NCBI GenBank assembly: GCA_964471235.1
Contig: CAYYGL010000019.1
Location: 1 to 38,097, forward strand
Direction of reading: 5' to 3'
Length of the DNA stretch: 38,097 nt
Origin: CAYYGL01 sp964471235
Lineage (GTDB): Bacteria > Calditrichota > Calditrichia > RBG-13-44-9 > J075
Shown here: positions 8,563 to 17,067 of the stretch, one piece after another
Layout of the letters: every line of letters starts with the position of its first letter
Numbering within the stretch: the stretch's first letter is position 1
The notes under the pieces: generated by a model
The model's input: only the letters and a program-made list of their open reading frames with translations
The model's database searches: none
What the model was told of the DNA's origin: nothing
Translations under genes and position numbers: made by a program

Positions 8563-8613
8563 AATTTCCTCCTTTCCAATTAACCCCTGTAAATTATCCT
8601 CAAAGCGGCGGAA

Positions 8614-8642
8614 ATATATGCTTTCCCGGGTGAGAATTCAAG
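8614..8642 (-). promoter_or_regulatory. Candidate sigma-32-like heat-shock promoter of htpG
   Basis: On the minus strand, CTTGAA (8642-8637) is followed after 14 bases by AGCATATAT (8622-8614), resembling the CTTGAA / CCCCATAT heat-shock consensus known from Proteobacteria. A start near 8605 would give a leader of about 45 bases. The -10 part is only partly matched. No CIRCE repeat was seen. Confidence 0.4.
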
Positions 8643-8803
8643 ACTTCTGCCGATTTTCTCAACTCGCCGGTAAATACCACTGCTTCTCTTTCTCGGAAGC
8701 CTTTTTACTTGATCCGTCCTAAATACTAAACAAATCTTCTTTGTTATCTCGTTGTCATTCATTAATATATAAGGTGAATCCAAAAAAATCGGTTTCTCGA
8801 AAC

Positions 8804-9343
8804 ATGATTCAATTGCAGCCATTCAGACCCGAAGACATTCCTCGCCTGGTAAACTGGATTAATTTGCCATCGTTGCTGGTGCAATGGACCGGGAATACTT
8901 TTGAGTACCCCTTCACAGCGGAACAATACCGGGAGTACTTTCAAAAAGCTCATCAACGGCAAAACGCCACTTTTATCTGGAAAGCTGTCCTTCTGCCGGG
9001 TAAAAAGGTAATCGGGCATGTGGAATTGTGTGACATCAACTTGAATGACAGGACAGCCCGAGTAGCAAGAATGTTTGTGATTCCGGAAGAACAAGGGAAA
9101 GGATACGGCACCCAAATAATGCAGAAAGTACTGGATGCAGGATTTGAGAAGTTAGGGTTGAAAAAGATTTTGCTGAACGTGTTAATCTTTAATCTCCCGG
9201 CAATCGCTTGTTATAAGAAAGTAGGTTTTTCGGTTGAGGAGACGTTAAAAAACCGGGTTCGCATTGGAGATAAGCTCTGGAGCACTTACCGAATGAGCAT
9301 CAGCCGGGAGGAGTGGGAACAAGTCGTTCGGGATGACTTTTAA
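8804..9343 (+). CDS. GNAT family N-acetyltransferase (RimJ/RimL-like)
   Basis: About 179 residues from ATG 8804. It has a typical GNAT fold: IQLQPFRPEDIPRLVNW at the start, ARMFVIPEEQGKGYGTQIM carrying the acetyl-CoA-binding Q/R-x-x-G-x-G motif near residue 100, and NLPAIACYKKVGFSVEETLK, the usual end of the family. The RimJ/RimL group acetylates protein N-termini, amino acids or antibiotics; the substrate here cannot be inferred. The frame extends to a TTG at 8741, but the conserved family start fits ATG 8804. It is divergent from htpG. A hairpin downstream ends its transcript. Confidence 0.85.
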   Translation: MIQLQPFRPEDIPRLVNWINLPSLLVQWTGNTFEYPFTAEQYREYFQKAHQRQNATFIWKAVLLPGKKVIGHVELCDINLNDRTARVARMFVIPEEQGKGYGTQIMQKVLDAGFEKLGLKKILLNVLIFNLPAIACYKKVGFSVEETLKNRVRIGDKLWSTYRMSISREEWEQVVRDDF

Positions 9344-9724
9344 TCAACTTAGAATTCCAATAACCATTCATCATATCCCGTATTAACTCGCAACTTTAAA
9401 AAAGATAAGCGTACCCCACAGCTTTGGGAGTACGCTTACCCTTATTGGGTGTTTTTCTTCATCAAGCACTCAGATGAGGAGCCGGCCCAATACCCACTTT
9501 TCCCCTACCCCGGGAATCAATCTGCAATGATACCGCCAGAGAAAGGGATTCATTAAACCAATGCCAGGTAGGTGCTATATACTACTTCGATATGCCCTTC
9601 CCGACGAAACCCCATTCAGCCACAGGGGTTCCGGTTCCGATCGAGCCGACATCAGGTAAGCTCCGAACCATTCCCACATCTTGGTAAAGAATCATACCAT
9701 TGGGAAAAATCCTGCGCCAGATAT
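9344..9724. other. Convergent intergenic region, only a terminator recognised
   Basis: This 381-base stretch lies between the acetyltransferase and the peptide transporter, which converge. It holds the hairpin terminator at 9406-9455; the rest shows no gene, repeat or RNA that I recognise. Confidence 0.6.
9406..9455 (+). terminator. Rho-independent terminator of the acetyltransferase gene
   Basis: TAAGCGTAC (9406-9414) pairs with GTACGCTTA (9430-9438), extended inside by CCC (9415-9417) pairing with GGG (9426-9428) past a bulged A. A second small ACCC...GGGT stem then leads into GTTTTT (9451-9456). It lies about 60 bases past the stop codon and is well suited as terminator for the plus strand. 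Confidence 0.75.
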
Positions 9725-11179
9725 CTATTGAATACCGCCGATGAGTTTTTTGATGGGTTTGGTGAAAATCAAAAACACCAGACCGGCGCCGGCGGTAGTC
9801 AATGCCACACTACCAAACAATTCCGGCAGCGGGAGTAGTTCAAATTGCCCCCCGACTAACCCGGCGATCAGGTTCCCCAATGCCGCCCCCATAAACCAGA
9901 TGCCCATCATTTGCCCCACATATTTTTGCGGAGATAACTTGGTGACGCTGCTGAGCCCCACCGGGCTTAAACAGAGTTCCCCGGTGGTTTGCAGAAAATA
10001 GGTCACTACCAGCCATGCCGGGCTAACCTTGTGGGTCTCACTGGCATATAGAGACGCCCATGCCATCACCAAAAAGGCAACGCCTAACAACAGCAGCCCC
10101 AAACCGAATTTTGCCGGAATGGAAGGTTCCTTTTTACGTTGCGCCAGCCATACCCAAAGGGAGCCGAACATGGGCGCAAAAATGATGATGAACAACGGGT
10201 TAACCGATTGCAGCCAACTCGCTGGCATCTCCATCCCGGCAATCATGCGGTCGGTAAGTTCTTTGGCAAAGAAATTCATGGAAGAACCGGCTTGTTCAAA
10301 CCCGGACCAGAAAAGCGCTGCCCCGACAAAGAGAAAGAAAATCACCACGACCCGTTTCTTTTCCTGGCTGGTCAGATGTCCGAAGAATAACACATAAGCG
10401 AAATATAGAATTGCCATCCCAACGATAATAACACCGGTTGTTTGTGCCAGCCCGTTCAAGGTGATGTGAATAATTCCGCTGAGTTGAAGACCGGCGATAA
10501 CGGCTGCCAGCACCACCACACCGCCTAATCCTTTGTACAGCGATTTTATCGCCTCGCCTTTGGTTTCCGCTGCATTTCCCTTCAATTTCCCGGCTTCCCC
10601 AAAGCGTTTCTCACCCAGTTTGTATTGTAATAAACCAAACAGCATTCCAAATCCGGCAGCACTGAATCCCAGGTGCCAGTTAATGTTTTCGCCCAGGTAT
10701 CCACAAATGATGGGACCGATTAATGCCCCGACATTGATGCCCATATAGAAAATCGAGAACCCGGCATCCCGGCGGGCGCCGCCTTCCGGATACAAATCGC
10801 CGACGATGGTGCTGACATTAGGCTTCAGCAATCCGGTTCCGATGATAATCAACATCAATCCGAAATAGAAAGTGACGATATTGGGGATTACCAGGGTAAA
10901 CTGCCCGGCAGCGATAAAAATTCCGCCTAAAAATACTGCCCGCCGCTGCCCCAAAATCCGGTCCGCTACCCAACCGCCCGGCAGCGCTAATAAATAAACC
11001 ATTGCCGTATACAAACCGTAGATGGCACCGGCAGTGGTCTTATCCATTCCAAAACCGCCGGTTTCAATTGCTGCTACCAGGAACAATGCCAGTATCCCTC
11101 TCATCCCGTAATAACTAAACCGTTCCCACATCTCCGTCATAAACAACACGCGTAGTCCCGCCGGGTGTTCTTTAAACAT
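9725..11179 (-). CDS. Proton-dependent oligopeptide transporter (POT/PTR2 family MFS)
   Basis: A 484-residue membrane protein with about 14 hydrophobic segments. The first helix carries the hallmark EMWERFSYYGMRGILALFL (ExxERFxYY motif), which couples proton and peptide binding. The GGWVADRILGQRRAV loop between helices 2 and 3 and the FSIFYMGINVGALIGP segment are also classical for the family. The expected role is uptake of di- and tripeptides with H+ across the inner membrane. GAGGAGG lies 5 bases before the ATG at 11179. Another ATG 4 bases upstream runs into a stop after three codons. It is a single gene, divergent from the DCC gene. Confidence 0.93.
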   Translation of the reverse strand: MFKEHPAGLRVLFMTEMWERFSYYGMRGILALFLVAAIETGGFGMDKTTAGAIYGLYTAMVYLLALPGGWVADRILGQRRAVFLGGIFIAAGQFTLVIPNIVTFYFGLMLIIIGTGLLKPNVSTIVGDLYPEGGARRDAGFSIFYMGINVGALIGPIICGYLGENINWHLGFSAAGFGMLFGLLQYKLGEKRFGEAGKLKGNAAETKGEAIKSLYKGLGGVVVLAAVIAGLQLSGIIHITLNGLAQTTGVIIVGMAILYFAYVLFFGHLTSQEKKRVVVIFFLFVGAALFWSGFEQAGSSMNFFAKELTDRMIAGMEMPASWLQSVNPLFIIIFAPMFGSLWVWLAQRKKEPSIPAKFGLGLLLLGVAFLVMAWASLYASETHKVSPAWLVVTYFLQTTGELCLSPVGLSSVTKLSPQKYVGQMMGIWFMGAALGNLIAGLVGGQFELLPLPELFGSVALTTAGAGLVFLIFTKPIKKLIGGIQ

Positions 11180-11480
11180 CCATGCCTCCTCTGTTTAGGA
11201 AATCCGTCCTCTTGCCCATTGTTGTATAAAATTGAATTAGGGGTGTATATACTGATGTTTGATTGGTTTGAGAACTCATACGATGTATATTGTTAAGCCG
11301 ATCAAGATGAATTTTAGACGTTTTGGAAAAGCGGAATCTGTACTCATGAGGCTGTTCCGGGCATCATGCCGGGAAAGGTGTCTGTTCTATTAACCGTTTT
11401 AAAAGTTAAGAATATAAAGAGTTACCACAATCTTTCAAAATTGAAAATAAAATCTATGCGGAAAAACTGGAACGTGAGTG
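11180..11480. other. Divergent promoter region between POT transporter and DCC gene
   Basis: About 300 AT-rich bases expected to hold promoters for both flanking genes. I see TATAAAAT-like stretches near 11224 and an 8-base palindrome GTATATAC at 11245-11252 but nothing I can assign firmly. Confidence 0.4.
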
Positions 11481-11906
11481 ATGAACGCAACGTATCTTGT
11501 GCTCTATGATGGTGTCTGCGGATTGTGCAATCGTTTGATTCGTTTGCTGCTGCGAATTGATAAAAACGAACTTTTGTCCTTTGCCCCGCTGCAAGGCACC
11601 ACCGTCAAAGAGCTTTCCCAGCAATACAATTTCACAATCGATTTGCCCCGGCATCCCGATACAATTATCATGATGTCAAAAGACCGTTCGGGAGACCCGG
11701 TGTTCTATTACCGCTCCGATGCCATACTGGAAATTTGCCGCCGGTTGCCCTACCGCTGGCGATGGCTTTACTTGCTGAAGCTCATTCCCCGTCGGTTCCG
11801 GGATTGGGTATATGATGGAATTGCTGCCCGGCGTTATCGATGGTTCGGAAAATATGACACCTGCCCCCTCCCCTCTCCACAACATCGGCACCGTTTTTTG
11901 CCGTAA
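11481..11906 (+). CDS. DCC family thiol-disulfide oxidoreductase (DUF393, YuxK-like)
   Basis: A 141-residue protein beginning LVLYDGVCGLCN: the DxxCxxC motif (D10, C13, C16) defines the DCC family with a thioredoxin-like active site. Further family signatures are FAPLQG near 38 and the C-terminal FGKYDTCPLP...RHRFLP. These proteins are predicted thiol oxidoreductases of the cytoplasm; substrates are unknown. A GTG at 11478 directly precedes the ATG chosen. The Shine-Dalgarno sequence is weak. It is a single gene with no functional partner nearby. Confidence 0.9.
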   Translation: MNATYLVLYDGVCGLCNRLIRLLLRIDKNELLSFAPLQGTTVKELSQQYNFTIDLPRHPDTIIMMSKDRSGDPVFYYRSDAILEICRRLPYRWRWLYLLKLIPRRFRDWVYDGIAARRYRWFGKYDTCPLPSPQHRHRFLP

Positions 11907-12359
11907 GGCAACCGCATCGTTCGGATTGGGAAGCTCAAATCATATCGGTTAGCAACTTTAACCCTGGAAGCACCTTTGCCCACTCCCGGAAGAGTTCGTA
12001 AAAATATCTACAACTTTTTCCTGCAATCACCGTAGCTCTTCCTGGGTATCAAAAAACAAACTGCAAACAGCGGGTGTATAGTTGTAACCGATGACAAAAA
12101 AAGATTCTTCCCATTCATGTGTGCCGGCACCGATGTGGTTCCCCGGGGGTGAGATGGGTAGAAGACCTTTGGGATACCCGGGTCAGGCATCCGTTATCGG
12201 GAAACATCTAAAAATTAGTTTATAAACTTTCAATTCGGTCGCAGGCGGTTTAAATTCAATGCATCTCCAGTCTTTACAGGGTAAGGTTAGAAAAATCGAG
12301 AGGGAGGATTGCCCCGTTAAACTTCATTAATTGCGACCCTTTACAGAAAGGAGGAGGTT
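11907..12359. other. Intergenic stretch without recognised gene
   Basis: About 450 bases. A 60-codon minus-strand frame (12008-12190) has no family resemblance or start signal. The last 20 bases contain a strong GGAGGAGG ribosome-binding site for the Yip1 gene. Confidence 0.5.
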
Positions 12360-13190
12360 ATGAATGATGCCGGTACAACTCCGCAAGGTAATGAGGAAGA
12401 GAAAAATTTGCCTACGGAAGATTCGGAAGAGCTGGATGCTATCCTGCAAGGAATTTCGGAAACCGGGGAGGAAGCGGTCGGAGAGGAACTTTCCCTGGTG
12501 CAGCGCCTGATCGGTATTTTTACCCAACCCGGCAAGGTGTTTAACGCTTTACGAAGTAAACCGGATTTTATCATCCCCCTGGTTATCACCATCCTGATGA
12601 GCATTTTCTCCGGTTATATGGTTTATGATGTTGCCCTGGATGATTCCATTCAACGCATCGAACAGAACGAAAAATTCTCTGAGCAGCAAAAAGACAAAAT
12701 GATAGAAAATATTGAATCGCGCCGGCTGGGTGTCTGGCGGACAGTATCTATCGTTGCGTTCCCCACGGTCGGGGTGGTGGTGATTGTCTTGCTGGTCACC
12801 CTTATATTCTGGTTCGTCGGGAATGTGGTGCTGGGCGGTAAAGCAACTTTCAAGCAGTTGTTATCCGCCTACAGCTATTCATGGTTAATCTATGGTGTTC
12901 CGGGCACCCTGGTCAGCACATGGTTAATCCTCAAATACCAGACCCTTAAAATACCAATTAATCTGGCGGCACTGATGCCGGAAAGCGCCGGGGGAACCGC
13001 CCTCTACCGGTTTTTGGAGAGCGTTGATATTTTTACAGTCTGGTTCTTAATTGTATTCGGGATTGGATTTGCCACGATGTATCGGTTCAGCCGTCAGAAG
13101 GGATTGATCACCGTTTTCAGTGTGTGGCTGCTCTATGTAATCGCTTTTAAAGTAGCCCTCGGATCGCTTTTCGGTCAGTTTGGCGGATAA
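12360..13190 (+). CDS. Yip1-domain integral membrane protein
   Basis: A 276-residue protein. The first 40 residues are acidic and cytoplasmic. The Yip1 domain starts at LVQRLIGIFTQPGKVFNALRSKPDFIIPLVI, with about five membrane segments (near 75-95, 125-150, 160-185, 215-235, 245-270). Bacterial Yip1-domain proteins often sit next to export ABC systems and are of unknown function. AAAGGAGGAGG precedes the ATG, a very strong translation signal. It ends 44 bp before the membrane fusion protein gene, so it is probably the first gene of that operon. Confidence 0.85.
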   Translation: MNDAGTTPQGNEEEKNLPTEDSEELDAILQGISETGEEAVGEELSLVQRLIGIFTQPGKVFNALRSKPDFIIPLVITILMSIFSGYMVYDVALDDSIQRIEQNEKFSEQQKDKMIENIESRRLGVWRTVSIVAFPTVGVVVIVLLVTLIFWFVGNVVLGGKATFKQLLSAYSYSWLIYGVPGTLVSTWLILKYQTLKIPINLAALMPESAGGTALYRFLESVDIFTVWFLIVFGIGFATMYRFSRQKGLITVFSVWLLYVIAFKVALGSLFGQFGG

Positions 13191-13234
13191 CTAATTGATG
13201 TTTTTAACACGACCAGGAAATGATTGAGGTAAGT

Positions 13235-14479
13235 ATGCTGGCACGAACTTCACGTCCGTTATGGATATATGGAATGATGCTACTAAGTTTCCTGTCTGTT
13301 TTTTCCTGCAAAGAGGGAACCCTGCGGGTGCAGACCGAGAAAGTATTCCGCGACCGGATTGTGCAAACGGTGACCGGCACCGGAAAGATTTACCCGGTGA
13401 CCGAGGTAAAAATAAGCGCCCGGGTGCCCGGGAAAATTATCCGCATTGCAGTGGAAGAGGGAGATTCCGTAAAAGCCGGGCAGAAACTGGTTTGGTTAGA
13501 GCGGGAGCAGTATGAAGCGGAATTGGAGCGTGCCCAGTCGGCTTTGTTGGAAGCCCGGGCAAGTTTAACCCTGGCAAAGCAGGAGTATGAGCGAACCAGC
13601 AAGCTGTATGAACAGAATCTTGCCTCCCGGGCGGATCTGGAAAGCGCCCGTGCCCGTTACGATCAAGCCCTGAGCCGCATGAAACAAGCCACTGCCAATG
13701 TAAAGGAAGCCCAAACTTCACTGGACCGCACCATCCTCTCTTCTCCAATTGACGGCGTGGTGATTCAAAAAAACAAAGAGGAGGGAGAAATTGCCCTCGG
13801 TTCCCAGTTTCAGGAAGATGTGATCCTGGTGGTGGCGGAATTATCGGAGATGGAGGTACGGGTGGAAGTGAATGAGAACGATATTGTAGATGTGGTGCCG
13901 GGTGATACCGCTTTTGTGGAAATCGACGCCTTCCCTGACACCACCTTCCGGGGGATTGTTACGGATATTGCCAATTCGGCGATAACCAAAGGGACCGGCA
14001 CCATTGAAGAAGTCACCAATTACCAGGTGAAGGTACGGTTGATAGACCGGCTGCCCAGTTTCCGCCCCGGGATGTCCGCGACTGCCGATATTGCCACCGA
14101 AGTACGCGAAGATGCCCTCAATCTGCCCATTCAAAGCGTCACGGTTCGGGAACGGGAAACATTAAAACTCAAGGAAAACCCGGAGCAGCATCCGGAAGCA
14201 AAACCGGACACCAGCACTGAAAAAAATTACAGGAAAAAAAAGGGACGCAGCAAGAAAGAGGATCTGGTAGAAGTGGTGTTTGTTGTAAAAAACGGCAGGG
14301 TGAAGATGCAGCCGGTGAAATTGGGAATCAGTGATGAGAGCTATTACGAAGTGTTATCCGGTGTGCAGGAAGGAGACGAGGTGGTGACCGGACCGTATAA
14401 GATATTGAGCCAAATTCTGAAAGACGGCGACCGGGTAAAAGTGTTTAATCCCCGGGGAAAGAAACCTCGTGCTGAATAA
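13235..14479 (+). CDS. Lipoprotein periplasmic adaptor (MacA/HlyD-type membrane fusion protein)
   Basis: About 414 residues. The signal peptide ends in a lipobox with lipid-bearing Cys25 (SVFSC), so it is anchored as a lipoprotein. It then has a barrel-sandwich half with SARVPGKIIRIAVEEGDSVKAGQKLVWL, an alpha-hairpin coiled coil (about 85-150), the second lipoyl half SPIDGVVIQKNKEEGEIA, a beta-barrel, and a membrane-proximal domain at the end. A lysine-rich insertion (about 310-345) interrupts the last part and is unusual. The frame begins at ATG 13220, but ATG 13235 has GAGGT at good spacing, so it is preferred. It bridges the ABC permeases to an outer-membrane channel; no TolC gene is in the window. 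Confidence 0.88.
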   Translation: MLARTSRPLWIYGMMLLSFLSVFSCKEGTLRVQTEKVFRDRIVQTVTGTGKIYPVTEVKISARVPGKIIRIAVEEGDSVKAGQKLVWLEREQYEAELERAQSALLEARASLTLAKQEYERTSKLYEQNLASRADLESARARYDQALSRMKQATANVKEAQTSLDRTILSSPIDGVVIQKNKEEGEIALGSQFQEDVILVVAELSEMEVRVEVNENDIVDVVPGDTAFVEIDAFPDTTFRGIVTDIANSAITKGTGTIEEVTNYQVKVRLIDRLPSFRPGMSATADIATEVREDALNLPIQSVTVRERETLKLKENPEQHPEAKPDTSTEKNYRKKKGRSKKEDLVEVVFVVKNGRVKMQPVKLGISDESYYEVLSGVQEGDEVVTGPYKILSQILKDGDRVKVFNPRGKKPRAE

Positions 14480-14881
14480 AAGAAGTTGAGCCCACGGGTG
14501 ATTTACGGATTTCCCCGAACCAAAGTGAAGGTTCCTCTTTCTTTGATTCAAAATTCACCATTACGAATGAGGCAATATTCATTACGTGTAACAACTCAGG
14601 TAGATAAGAGGTCGAAACCGGTTCCTAAAGAATTTTGAGAGGATTCTCCGGAATGTATTATGTTAAATTTACTTTCCTTTGATTTAGGGAATGTGCCGTT
14701 TTACCGCGACATTCCCCGCCGCAGCGGAGCTACGGTCGCAAAGATTGAGCCTAATCAAAATGTTGCCCTCGTTGCGTTCGCTGCGGTTAAGTAAACCGCT
14801 GTAAGCCGCTTGGCATCTAAACAACCTGAGTGGTTATCATTACGTAATCAATTATGCGACCTGCATTGGGAATTTACTGAA
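14480..14881. other. Leader between adaptor and ABC ATPase genes with competing hairpins
   Basis: About 400 bases, long for the inside of an operon. CCGCAGCG (14719-14726) pairs with CGCTGCGG (14779-14786). A second hairpin, GCGGTT (14783-14788) with AACCGC (14794-14799), uses part of the same segment, so the two structures exclude each other. The ATPase gene begins 80 bases further. Pairings are seen; regulatory meaning is inference. Confidence 0.45.
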
Positions 14882-15586
14882 ATGTCTGAAAAGCCACTAA
14901 TTTTAATAGAAAAGCTGCATAAGGTTTATTTTCTGGGGGCGACCAGGGTGCATGCTCTGCGCGGTATCAACCTGACCATTGACAAAAACGAGTACGTGGC
15001 GATCATGGGACCCTCCGGTTGCGGGAAATCCACCCTGATGAATATCATCGGGTGCCTGGATGTGCCTACTGTTGGGGAATACTGGTTGAACGGCAAAGAC
15101 GTCAGCACCCTGGATGACGATGCCTTAGCCCATATCCGCAACCGAGAAATCGGGTTCATTTTTCAAACCTTCAATTTGCTGCCCCGTGCCAGTGCATTAG
15201 CCAATGTGGAGCTGCCGCTGATCTATAACAAAACACCGGCACCGAAACGCCATGAGCTTGCCAGGGCTGCCCTGGAAAAAGTGGGTCTGGCAGACCGAAT
15301 GCACCACAAGCCGAACGAGCTCTCGGGCGGGCAGCGCCAGCGGGTAGCCATTGCCCGGGCGCTGGTTAATAATCCGTCCATTATCCTGGCGGATGAACCC
15401 ACCGGGAATCTGGATAGTAAAACCGGGGAAGAAATCATGGAAATTTTAGACCGACTCCATGAGCAGGGCAATACCATCATCGTGGTCACCCATGAAAAAA
15501 GCATTGCCGAACATGCCCATCGGCTCATTCATTTAAAAGACGGTAAGGTGGTTGATAAAGAAGAAACCGTAAAAACCGGGGAGTAA
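14882..15586 (+). CDS. ABC transporter ATP-binding protein (MacB/LolD-type)
   Basis: A 234-residue ATPase, the usual size for LolD/MacB nucleotide-binding subunits. Walker A GPSGCGKST is at 43-51, the Q-loop lies in FIFQTFNLLPRASALANVELPL, the signature LSGGQ is at 147-151, Walker B IILADEPTGNLD follows, and the H-loop is in VVTHE. ATP hydrolysis drives mechanotransmission by the FtsX/MacB permeases encoded next. The frame extends upstream to a TTG at 14810, but the conserved family start fits ATG 14882. Gene order with adaptor upstream and two permeases downstream defines a tripartite export system. Confidence 0.95.
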   Translation: MSEKPLILIEKLHKVYFLGATRVHALRGINLTIDKNEYVAIMGPSGCGKSTLMNIIGCLDVPTVGEYWLNGKDVSTLDDDALAHIRNREIGFIFQTFNLLPRASALANVELPLIYNKTPAPKRHELARAALEKVGLADRMHHKPNELSGGQRQRVAIARALVNNPSIILADEPTGNLDSKTGEEIMEILDRLHEQGNTIIVVTHEKSIAEHAHRLIHLKDGKVVDKEETVKTGE

Positions 15587-15745
15587 ATTCCTCTACACCA
15601 AAATACTCCAATGCCAAATCTCAACCATCCCCGGCGAAACTTAGATGATTATGCCATTGCGTTTCATTAAAGAGACCGGCAAGTTTTACCCGTCATTAAT
15701 TGAGGTCTGTGAACAAAACTTTATTAACAAGCAACCACACGTATC

Positions 15746-16954
15746 ATGCTTGACTATTTTCGGGAAGCCTGGATAGTGTTTCGTTCCCATAAGGTGCGTT
15801 CCTTTTTGACCACCCTGGGAATATTTATCGGTGTTACCACCATTATCATCATTTTTACGATTATCAAAAGCATCAACAGTTATATTGTGGGGGAGTTCTC
15901 CCAGCTTGGCTCCACCACAATTTATGTGGATAAACTCCCCTGGGTCATCACCGAGAATTTTTTCGAATATCGCAACCGTCCTCCCATTACCCTGAGGGAA
16001 TACAAAACGTTGCAGCGCAGGCTGCTCGCCACCCGCTGGATTTCCCCGGTAGCCGGATACCAGCGCACGGTGACCTTTAAGAAGGAGGTGCTGGAAGAAG
16101 TGCCGGTTCTGGGATGCAACGAGCATTATCCGGAAGTGGGCAACGTGAGTGCCGCTTATGGTCGGTGGTTTACGGAACAGGAGGTTCGCAGCGCCCGCCC
16201 GGTCTGTGTGCTGGGCAGTCAGGTGGTAAAAGAGCTGTTTGGGAGAGCGGATCCGCTGGGAAAACGGGTTAAAATCAATGGCTATCCTTACCGGGTCATC
16301 GGGGTGCTGGAAAAGAAAGGGAAATTTTTCGGATTTGATATGGATAAGCAGGTGATCATCCCCTATACGGCAATGCGCGGCTTTGCGTACCGGTGGCGGG
16401 GCATCTCCATCGGAATCAAAATTCCCCCGGATGCAGATCTTGACGGGGTTAAGGAAGAAGTACGGGGAATTATGCGTGCCGTGCGCAAAATTGCCCCGGG
16501 GGATAAGGATAACTTCTCCATCAACCAGCAGGATATGCTGACGGATTTCTATAAACAAATTACCGGAACGGCTTACATCGTCATCTTCATCATCGGCGCC
16601 ATTTCGTTAATCGTCGGCGGGATTGGGATCATGAACATCATGCTGGTGTCGGTAACCGAGCGCACGAAAGAAATCGGGATTCGGAAAGCGGTGGGCGCCA
16701 CCCGGCGGCACATCCTCCTGCAATTTTTGACGGAATCGGTGACCATCAGCTCCATCGGGGGAATCCTGGGGGTTATCGCCGGTGTATTGCTGGCACATAT
16801 CCCCCTATCCCTGATGAAACTTAGCGCCTCTGTCTCGATTTTGACAGTGATTATCGGCTACGGTTTTTCCGCCTTTGTGGGCATTGTCTCCGGCCTCTAC
16901 CCGGCACAAAAAGCCGCCCGGCAGAACCCGGTGGAGGCACTACGGTATGAGTGA
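15746..16954 (+). CDS. ABC transporter permease, MacB/FtsX type (first of two)
   Basis: A 402-residue permease with the MacB plan: an N-terminal membrane segment (about 20-45) after the typical MLDYFREAWIVFRSHKVRSFLTTLG-like entry, a large periplasmic MacB core domain (about 50-265), then three membrane segments carrying GGIGIMNIMLVSVTERTKEIG and the end motif YPAQKAARQNPVEALRYE. It works without its own ATPase domain, so the partner is the ATPase upstream. No good Shine-Dalgarno sequence is seen before ATG 15746. A closely similar permease follows; together they may form a heterodimer. Confidence 0.93.
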   Translation: MLDYFREAWIVFRSHKVRSFLTTLGIFIGVTTIIIIFTIIKSINSYIVGEFSQLGSTTIYVDKLPWVITENFFEYRNRPPITLREYKTLQRRLLATRWISPVAGYQRTVTFKKEVLEEVPVLGCNEHYPEVGNVSAAYGRWFTEQEVRSARPVCVLGSQVVKELFGRADPLGKRVKINGYPYRVIGVLEKKGKFFGFDMDKQVIIPYTAMRGFAYRWRGISIGIKIPPDADLDGVKEEVRGIMRAVRKIAPGDKDNFSINQQDMLTDFYKQITGTAYIVIFIIGAISLIVGGIGIMNIMLVSVTERTKEIGIRKAVGATRRHILLQFLTESVTISSIGGILGVIAGVLLAHIPLSLMKLSASVSILTVIIGYGFSAFVGIVSGLYPAQKAARQNPVEALRYE

Positions 16955-17067
16955 AAAAGGATTATAAGGTATAGGGTTGATGGGAGAATAGAAAAGTACG
17001 TCCACGTGTCACGGTTCACGTTTGATATCCCTACACAAAACACGAATGTAAACAGGTAATTGGAAAC

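Noticed and set aside
8580..8822. Minus frame of 80 codons upstream of htpG
   Set aside because: It overlaps the start of the acetyltransferase gene and the htpG promoter region; no family.
11340..11380. CCGGGCATCATGCCGGG hairpin upstream of the DCC gene
   Set aside because: The stem leaves an impossibly small loop once the mismatch is accounted for; not a credible structure.
12008..12190. 60-codon minus frame in the gap before the Yip1 gene
   Set aside because: No start signal and no family resemblance.
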